Below, one piece after another: positions 1-3,758 of a DNA stretch of 14,306 nucleotides (position 1 is the first letter of the stretch; every line of letters starts with the position of its first letter). Under the pieces are notes generated by a model. It saw only the letters and a list, made by a program, of their open reading frames with translations, had not been told where the DNA came from and did no database searches. The position numbers were made by a program, and so were the translations under genes. The stretch comes from Parcubacteria group bacterium (GTDB lineage Bacteria > Patescibacteriota > Minisyncoccia > UBA6257 > JACRHY01). The stretch is taken from positions 1-14,306 of the forward strand of contig JACRHY010000012.1 in NCBI GenBank assembly GCA_016215765.1, in the 5' to 3' direction.

Positions 1-131
1 ACGGCCTCATGAATCGTTGAATTATTTGACTCCTGAAGCCTATTATCGAAAATGGCAAACTGGTCGATTGCCGACAAAAGATGTTATTACCCTACAAACC
101 TAAGTGGTCAATATCTATCTGAACCTGGACA
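1..131 (+). mobile_element. Right end of an insertion sequence
   Basis: After the transposase stop there are 28 bases ending CTGAACCTGGACA (119-131). Read inward from the end this is TGTCCAGGTTCAG, which starts with TGT as IS481/IS3 terminal repeats commonly do. Base 131 is therefore the probable outer edge. The left end lies outside the window, so neither the inverted repeat pair nor a target duplication can be confirmed. The edge is only about 16 bases from the stop codon of the cysteine desulfurase, so the element appears to have landed just past that gene without cutting it. Confidence 0.5.
2..103 (+). CDS. C-terminal end of an IS481/IS3-type DDE transposase (partial, cut by window edge)
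   Basis: Reading from base 2 there are 33 open codons ending in TAA at 101-103. They begin RPHESLNYLTPEAYYRKW, which matches the conserved tail of integrase-core (rve, DDE) transposases of the IS481/IS3 type, where an RPHxxLxxxTPxxYY segment follows the catalytic glutamate helix. The enzyme would cut and join the ends of its own insertion sequence. Only the tail is visible, so the catalytic triad, any frameshift and the intactness of the element cannot be judged. The gene points toward the 3' end of the cysteine desulfurase, which lies on the other strand. The family call is firm at the level of rve-type transposase; IS481 rather than IS3 is a guess. Confidence 0.72.
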   Translation, partial: RPHESLNYLTPEAYYRKWQTGRLPTKDVITLQT

Positions 132-147
132 GAGAGAGTGCCAAATT

Positions 148-1494
148 CTATTTTCTTTTTTTAAAAATTCCCGCGATCCGTTTCAACGCCTCGTTAATCT
201 CGCCCTCGTCCGTCGGCGATCCGAAACTGAAACGCAGGCTTTCCGAGGCGCGACCGTCTTTAAATCCCAAAGCGGCGACGACATGGGACGGCTTGGCGGC
301 GTAAGCGGAGCAGGCGGAGCCGGCGGAAACGGCGACGCCGGCCAAATCCATTTCAACCAAAAGCTCCTGGGCGCGCCGGCCGGGAAAATAAACATTGAGA
401 ATATTCGGAAGAGCCGCCGCCCGCGGTGAGCCTGCCCCGCCAAAGGCGGGGCGCGCCGAATCCGCCCGCGGTGAGCCGAAAGAAACTCCGTTCATTTCCG
501 CTCGCGAGAATATTTTCTTGATCCCCCGCCAAAAACGCTCGCGCAGTTCGCCTATCCTCTTCCCTTCTCCGCTCCGCCGTCCCGCCGCCAATTCCGCGGC
601 TTTGGCGAAAGCGACGGCGCCGGCAATGTTAACCGTTCCGCCGCGCAAGCCGAATTCCTGAAGGCCGCCCGTGATGATAGAATTGAGAATTGGGAATTTA
701 GAATTTAGCGAGTGGGGGGCGGGGGGTAGGAAGTGGGATTCTATTTTCTGATTTTCAGATTCTATATTTTTAACGTAGAGCGCGCCGATGCCTTTCGGGC
801 CGTAAATTTTTTGCGCCGAGAGCGACATTAAATCCACTCCCGATTTATCAACGTCGCAATCCAAAAATTGGAGGGCCTGAACCGCGTCCGTGTGAAATAT
901 GGGATAGAATATGGAATTTAGAATATGGGATTTAGATTTATTTTCATTACTAAATTCTAGATTCTTTCTTCTAAATTCTTTAATAATTTCGGCTATTGCC
1001 GAAATCGGCTGGATCGTTCCGATCTCGTTATTGGCGAACATCACCGAGACCAAAATCGTCCGTTCATTAAGCGATTCTTTCAGTTTGCGCAAATCAACGA
1101 CGCCTTCGCGGTCAACCGGAATATAAACAACCTCAACTCCGCCCCTTTTAAGATCGCGCGCCGTTTCCAAAACCGACTCGTGTTCAATTCCGCTAACTAT
1201 AATCCTATAAGGCCGCCCGGCTATTTTCTGCCTGGACCAGGCGGCTTTAACTACGCCGCGCAAAGCCAGATTATTCGCCTCCGTCGCCGAGCCGGTGAAA
1301 ATCAATTTGCCCGTCCCGCCGATAATTTTTAAAATTTTTTCCCTGGATTCTTCAAGGGCCGCCGCCGCTTCCTGCCCGAAACGATGAAGAGAGCCGGCGT
1401 TGCCAAATTTTTCGCTAAAATACGGCTTCATTACCTTAACGACCGCGGAGGCCATCGGCGTTGAAGCCGCGTAATCAAAATAAATTCGCTTCAT
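148..1494 (-). CDS. iscS: Cysteine desulfurase, NifS/IscS class I, with three repeat-derived inserts
   Basis: A PLP enzyme that removes sulfur from L-cysteine as an enzyme-bound persulfide, used for Fe-S clusters and tRNA thiolation in the cytoplasm. Visible landmarks are the N-terminal YFDYAAST motif, the PLP-stacking His105 in GIEHESV, Asp203 and Gln206 in HTDAVQA, the Schiff-base Lys229 in SLSAQKIYGPKG (Gln where His is usual), and the catalytic Cys395 in the long class I loop SAGSACSAYAAKPSHV. At 448 residues it is about 50-60 longer than the usual 385-400. The excess falls in three places between conserved blocks: about residues 175-199, 245-273 and 340-360. All three are made of repeat DNA that recurs elsewhere in this window, stay in frame and avoid the catalytic residues, so the protein is probably functional. 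The start gives the canonical N-terminus but has no good ribosome binding site. No iscU-like scaffold gene lies beside it. Confidence 0.95.
   Translation of the reverse strand: MKRIYFDYAASTPMASAVVKVMKPYFSEKFGNAGSLHRFGQEAAAALEESREKILKIIGGTGKLIFTGSATEANNLALRGVVKAAWSRQKIAGRPYRIIVSGIEHESVLETARDLKRGGVEVVYIPVDREGVVDLRKLKESLNERTILVSVMFANNEIGTIQPISAIAEIIKEFRRKNLEFSNENKSKSHILNSIFYPIFHTDAVQALQFLDCDVDKSGVDLMSLSAQKIYGPKGIGALYVKNIESENQKIESHFLPPAPHSLNSKFPILNSIITGGLQEFGLRGGTVNIAGAVAFAKAAELAAGRRSGEGKRIGELRERFWRGIKKIFSRAEMNGVSFGSPRADSARPAFGGAGSPRAAALPNILNVYFPGRRAQELLVEMDLAGVAVSAGSACSAYAAKPSHVVAALGFKDGRASESLRFSFGSPTDEGEINEALKRIAGIFKKRK
417..477 (-). repeat. GC-rich hairpin element inside the cysteine desulfurase gene
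   Basis: Read on the coding strand, bases 470-417 match argS bases 3794-3847 at 53 of 54 positions. The core is a perfect hairpin, GCCCCGCC-TTT-GGCGGGGC on the coding strand (434-452). The 16-base word GGCTCACCGCGGGCGG occurs twice, at 477-462 and 432-417, offset 45 bases, so the element is about 1.36 copies of a 45-base unit. It encodes GSPRADSARPAFGGAGSPRA, with GSPRA at both ends. The peptide sits just before the conserved LPNILNVYFPG strand, where relatives have only a short loop. Confidence 0.85.
678..760. repeat. AT-rich TAGAATTTAG-type insert in the cysteine desulfurase gene (insert B)
   Basis: The plus strand here reads as repeated variants of TAGAATTTAG followed by a G-run and a short palindrome, CTGATTTTCAG (748-758). 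Bases 694-713, GAATTTAGAATTTAGCGAGT, recur exactly on the minus strand at 2239-2220. On the coding strand this makes a Ser/Asn/Ile/Pro-rich stretch, about residues 245-273, between the conserved KIYGPKGIGALYVK and GGLQEFGLRGG segments. Only a few residues usually separate these in the family. It is in frame and contains no stop. Confidence 0.75.
899..985. repeat. AT-rich TAGAATTTAG-type insert with inverted halves in the cysteine desulfurase gene (insert A)
   Basis: Plus-strand bases 914-935 (GAATTTAG followed by related words) and 957-978 form an imperfect inverted repeat. By hand alignment 16 of 22 positions pair, around a 21-base spacer. The encoded stretch, about residues 175-199, lies between the conserved EIGTIQPI helix and HTDAVQALQ, where a short loop is normal. 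It is markedly more AT-rich than the surrounding gene and made of the same words as the intergenic repeat at 2139-2245. Confidence 0.72.
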
Positions 1495-1571
1495 TGAAGT
1501 TAATCAAATTCCGCTCTCCTAATAATTCTAACACGGCCGAAAAAATTCGGAATAGAGCGCCGCTTAAGCGT

Positions 1572-2138
1572 TTAAAAAAGAGACGGCTGGGGAACGATTT
1601 CCCGCTTCAGATCAATCTCCAGCTTGATCATCTGCGGCGTATTGCGCTGAGGAATCCAAAGATAGCCCTGATTTACGGCCAAGTTATAGACATCCTTGGT
1701 GATTTTTACGTCATTAAGACAGTATTCCTTCAGTTCCTCCATTCTTCCTTCTTTATACAGAGTAATCGCCTCCAAACTGTGCCGCGTTTTGCCGATGCCG
1801 AGATTGGCCATCGCCAGATCGTTAAGACCGACGCGTCGTCCCAGGGGCTTTTCAATTTCTTCCAGAATGTCCACGTTGGCGATCGCCTTAAGATTAAACT
1901 TGAAGTACTTGGCGAGGACGGGAATGTCAAAACGGTTGATGCTGAACCCGATAATCAGAGCGGCTTTTTGAAACATTTCTCCCAATTTTCCGAATTCGCT
2001 TTCCTCAAAACAAAAATAAGCGTCCTTGTCGTACGAATAAACGCCGACCACGGAAGCATTGAGATTTTTTATGAACGCCTCGCCGCCCACGTCGGCGAAA
2101 GCATTTTTCGTTTCTATGTCAAAAACTAATCTGTCCAT
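1572..2138 (-). CDS. Predicted 3'-5' exonuclease, DEDD superfamily (PolB exonuclease/RNase_H_2-like)
   Basis: A 188-residue single-domain protein with the three exonuclease motifs in order: Exo I DIET (Asp7, Glu9), Exo II NRFDIPVL (Asp71), and Exo III YCLNDV with the Tyr139-xxx-Asp143 spacing of the DEDDy type. These residues bind two metal ions and would remove nucleotides from a 3' end in the cytoplasm. The layout matches the stand-alone proteins related to the proofreading domain of family B polymerases. Substrate and partner cannot be told from sequence. It lies 103 bases downstream of the YkuK-like gene and 77 bases upstream of the cysteine desulfurase on the same strand. The ATG follows repeat DNA directly; the AGGA before it is too close to be a good ribosome binding site, and a TAGAAT hexamer sits seven bases upstream. 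Confidence 0.85.
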   Translation of the reverse strand: MDRLVFDIETKNAFADVGGEAFIKNLNASVVGVYSYDKDAYFCFEESEFGKLGEMFQKAALIIGFSINRFDIPVLAKYFKFNLKAIANVDILEEIEKPLGRRVGLNDLAMANLGIGKTRHSLEAITLYKEGRMEELKEYCLNDVKITKDVYNLAVNQGYLWIPQRNTPQMIKLEIDLKREIVPQPSLF

Positions 2139-2245
2139 TTCCTAAATTCTATATCTACTCGCTATATTCTATATTCTAAATCCTCCCCCCTATACCCTAA
2201 ACGCTATTCCCTACTTGCTACTCGCTAAATTCTAAATTCTATCTA
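2139..2245 (-). repeat. AT-rich TAGAATTTAG-type repeat array filling the intergenic gap
   Basis: The whole space between the YkuK-like stop codon and the exonuclease start consists, on the minus strand, of degenerate words such as TAGAATTTAG, GAATATAG, TAGCGAGTAG and GGGAATAGCG, with one G-run. The stop codon of the upstream gene lies inside the first word and the start codon of the downstream gene follows the last. A 20-base piece (2220-2239) is identical to part of the cysteine desulfurase insert at 694-713. A 15-base piece, ATATAGAATTTAGGA, recurs on the plus strand at 14144-14158. Confidence 0.8.
2146..2151 (-). promoter_or_regulatory. Possible -10 hexamer for the exonuclease gene, supplied by repeat DNA
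   Basis: On the minus strand TAGAAT (5 of 6 to TATAAT) is followed by exactly seven bases and then the ATG. It belongs to the AT-rich repeat array filling this gap. No -35 box is recognisable at 16-18 bases upstream. Because the array contains several such hexamers, chance is a real alternative. Confidence 0.3.
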
Positions 2246-2722
2246 TACATGCCTGTCCGCCACGGAAGAAGCGGCGTAGCTTTCCGGTTTGGTTTTCGCC
2301 TCAAAATTGTTGGCGCGGATCATCCCCACGATTTCCTGGATCATCGCTTTGGTCGCTCCGTTTTCGCCGACATCGGCGTGAATTTCAAAATCAAACTCCG
2401 GCGCATCGCTTTTATTGAGCCGTTCCAGTAGCTCTTTGGCGGCGTCAAGAGAAATAAGCACTTCGCGAATAATGCGATCGCGCATCGTGTAAATTTTATC
2501 CAGCTCAACGCGGCGCCAAAAATAACGTCCGCCGTTTCCCACCCGCCGGACAACCACGGCCGTCACGAAATCGGCGCCATGCTCTCCATTTTTTTCCGAA
2601 TCGGTTCCGATGATGACTTTATAGCGCCGGTTTTTGTCTTCATTGATAAAATCGGAGATTACCCGCACCATTTGATCAACGTCAAGCCGCATTCCCAATG
2701 AACTGCTGAAAAAAGTCCGCAT
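2243..2722 (-). CDS. YkuK-family RNase H-fold protein (DUF458-like)
   Basis: A small soluble protein, 159 residues from the ATG at 2722. It carries the family's IIGTDSE motif (Asp41), then ADFVTAVVVRRVGNGGRYFWRR, then a central IHADVG segment and the C-terminal SSVADRHV signature. The family is predicted to adopt a ribonuclease H-like fold with acidic metal ligands, but its cellular role is not established. An upstream in-frame TTG at 2758 would add 12 residues (start TIGGGGSTLKT). I prefer the ATG because that TTG is the first three bases of a perfect TTGACA -35 box and the extra peptide does not look conserved. The gene lies downstream of ssrA on the same strand, separated by a hairpin-rich gap, and its stop codon is embedded in repeat DNA. 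Confidence 0.85.
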   Translation of the reverse strand: MRTFFSSSLGMRLDVDQMVRVISDFINEDKNRRYKVIIGTDSEKNGEHGADFVTAVVVRRVGNGGRYFWRRVELDKIYTMRDRIIREVLISLDAAKELLERLNKSDAPEFDFEIHADVGENGATKAMIQEIVGMIRANNFEAKTKPESYAASSVADRHV

Positions 2723-2729
2723 GGTTTTT

Positions 2730-2758
2730 AAAGTACTCCCGCCTCCGCCGATTGTCAA
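2730..2758 (-). promoter_or_regulatory. Promoter of the YkuK-like gene
   Basis: On the minus strand TTGACA (2758-2753, a perfect -35) is followed after 17 bases by TACTTT (2735-2730, a weak -10 with 3 of 6 matches), and then by seven bases and the ATG at 2722. Transcription would begin at or next to the start codon, so the mRNA would be essentially leaderless. Confidence 0.5.
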
Positions 2759-2797
2759 TTTTCCATCCGAAATTTTCCGCTTATCCCCCCCGGATTT

Positions 2798-2841
2798 ACC
2801 CCGTTAGAAGCAGAACACCCCGCGTGATCTTCTAACGGGGT
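2798..2841. repeat. Hairpin with 13-base perfect arms downstream of ssrA
   Basis: ACCCCGTTAGAAG (2798-2810) and CTTCTAACGGGGT (2829-2841) are perfect complements around an 18-base loop. The hairpin sits downstream of the tmRNA and upstream of the YkuK-like promoter. In the tmRNA direction it is not followed by a T-run, so it is not a classical intrinsic terminator, though it could stop or process transcripts. It may instead be a dispersed palindromic repeat. Confidence 0.75.
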
Positions 2842-2864
2842 TTACCGGTCTGAAACCTGCCCAT

Positions 2865-2882
2865 GGTCATGTTAACAGGACC
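2865..2882. repeat. 18-base near-perfect palindrome downstream of ssrA
   Basis: GGTCATGTTAACAGGACC is symmetric except for one base pair and is centred on TGTTAACA. It lies between the tmRNA 3' end and the 13-base-arm hairpin. Between the two, GGTTT (2839-2843) and AAACC (2853-2857) add another small stem. Role unknown: tmRNA 3' processing, termination or a protein site are all possible. Confidence 0.5.
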
Positions 2883-2903
2883 GGGGGCGGGGGTTTTGTT
2901 ATG

Positions 2904-3286
2904 TGGAGACGGGGAGAGTTGAACTCCCGTCCGAATTGTTTTTAAAAACAAGGACTGTCCGAATCGCAGCCCGATTTGTATTGACGGGAGCGAGGGGTAA
3001 TAAATCGGACAAAAGCCCCGCGTCCCTTCCGGCGTTTTGCGAAATTTCCGACCGGCCGGAGCGATCGGAGTTCGGCTCGATTTTATGACACGGGTTTCAA
3101 TCGGGAGCGAGCGCCGATTGTCCCATGGCTCCGTTTAAAACGGGGCGAACGCGGTTAGGCGACGGCTAAAGCCGGCCGAACCGCGGTTCTGAATAAGTTT
3201 GCACTTATTTTTTGCGGCTTTTTAGAGGGTTCCGCGCCCTCGATTCGATCCTTGATTTCAAACAACCGTCAATGCCCGACGTCCCC
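2904..3286 (-). ncRNA. ssrA: Transfer-messenger RNA (tmRNA, ssrA)
   Basis: Rescues ribosomes stalled on broken mRNAs by acting first as alanyl-tRNA and then as a short message. On the minus strand the 5' end GGGGACG (3286-3280) pairs over seven positions, one of them G-U, with CGTCTCC (2911-2905) to make the acceptor stem. GGGAG-TTCAACT-CTCCC forms the T arm. The tag reading frame occupies 3202-3155 and encodes ANLFRTAVRPALAVA before TAA; the hydrophobic Ala-rich end is the protease signal. The 3' CCA is not encoded, since the discriminator A at 2904 is followed by CAT, so it must be added by the tRNA nucleotidyltransferase. The 5' end is one base after the smpB stop codon, so both are probably made as one transcript and cut apart, presumably by RNase P at the 5' side. 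Confidence 0.95.
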
Positions 3287-3287
3287 G

Positions 3288-3722
3288 TTAAAAGCCCTTC
3301 ATTTCTTTCCGCGCTTCTCTCTTTTTGATCGTTTCGCGCTTATCGGCCGCTTTTTTATGCCGCGCGAGACCGATCAAAAGCTTGATAAAGGCCTTTTTAC
3401 TGTACAATTTTAGAGGCACTATTGTCAACCGCTCGCCAGTTCGCGAGCCGATCAACTCCCTGATTTCTTCGCGCCGCAAAAGGAGTCGTCGCGAGCGTTT
3501 CGGGTCGTAATCGGCGGGAGCGTTTTTCGGCTGGTAAGGCGGAATATCGGCGTTGATTAGGAACGCTTCGCCGTTTATAATGACGACATAGGAGCCCGCG
3601 AGATTGGCCCGGCCGCCTTTAACCGCCTTAACCTCAAAACCGAACAATTCCAAACCGGCCTCAAAGGTTTTGAGAATATGGTAGTCAAAATAAGCCCTTT
3701 TATTCTCAATCGCCGCTTTCAT
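3288..3722 (-). CDS. smpB: SsrA-binding protein SmpB
   Basis: Binds the tRNA-like domain of tmRNA and takes it into the empty A site of stalled ribosomes. The 144 residues are close to the usual 150-160. Visible family motifs are NKRAYFDYHILKTFEAGL near the N-terminus, the GFEVKAVKGGRANL segment, DPKRSRRLLLRREEI in the middle, LYSKKAFIKLLIGLARHKK in the last strands, and a lysine/arginine-rich tail (DKRETIKKREARKEMKGF) that enters the mRNA channel. The start at 3722 gives the expected N-terminus; no Shine-Dalgarno is present. It is followed directly by ssrA and is divergent from argS, with only 36 bases between the two start codons. Confidence 0.96.
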   Translation of the reverse strand: MKAAIENKRAYFDYHILKTFEAGLELFGFEVKAVKGGRANLAGSYVVIINGEAFLINADIPPYQPKNAPADYDPKRSRRLLLRREEIRELIGSRTGERLTIVPLKLYSKKAFIKLLIGLARHKKAADKRETIKKREARKEMKGF

Positions 3723-3729
3723 CGCTTTC

Positions 3730-3757
3730 AGTATATGCCAGCCGTCTCGTTTTACAA
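3730..3757 (-). promoter_or_regulatory. Promoter of smpB-ssrA
   Basis: On the minus strand TTGTAA (3757-3752, 4 of 6 to the -35 consensus), a 16-base spacer and TATACT (3735-3730, 5 of 6 to the -10 consensus) are followed by seven bases and the smpB ATG. The expected transcription start coincides with the start codon. The -35 box ends one base before the divergent argS start codon, so argS transcription must begin at or inside this promoter or within smpB. Confidence 0.55.
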
Positions 3758-3758
3758 A

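Noticed and set aside
417..477. CRISPR-like or tandem array
   Set aside because: Only one and a third units are present, with no spacers.
678..985. Possibility that the cysteine desulfurase is two genes or a pseudogene
   Set aside because: The frame is continuous, and all PLP and cysteine motifs are intact and in order. The extra DNA falls only in loops.
1537..1550. CCGAA-AAAA-TTCGG stem between the exonuclease and the cysteine desulfurase
   Set aside because: A five-base stem without a T-run is too weak to call a terminator.
1461..2129. Long plus-strand reading frame of 222 codons
   Set aside because: It is antisense to the exonuclease, whose motifs are unmistakable, and it has no recognisable protein features. 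Low stop frequency on the opposite strand explains it.
2756..2758. TTG as start codon of the YkuK-like protein
   Set aside because: These bases form the start of a perfect TTGACA -35 box, and the 12 extra residues look unconserved. The ATG at 2722 is preferred.
2903..3088. Plus-strand frame of 61 codons
   Set aside because: It is the antisense of the tmRNA 3' part.
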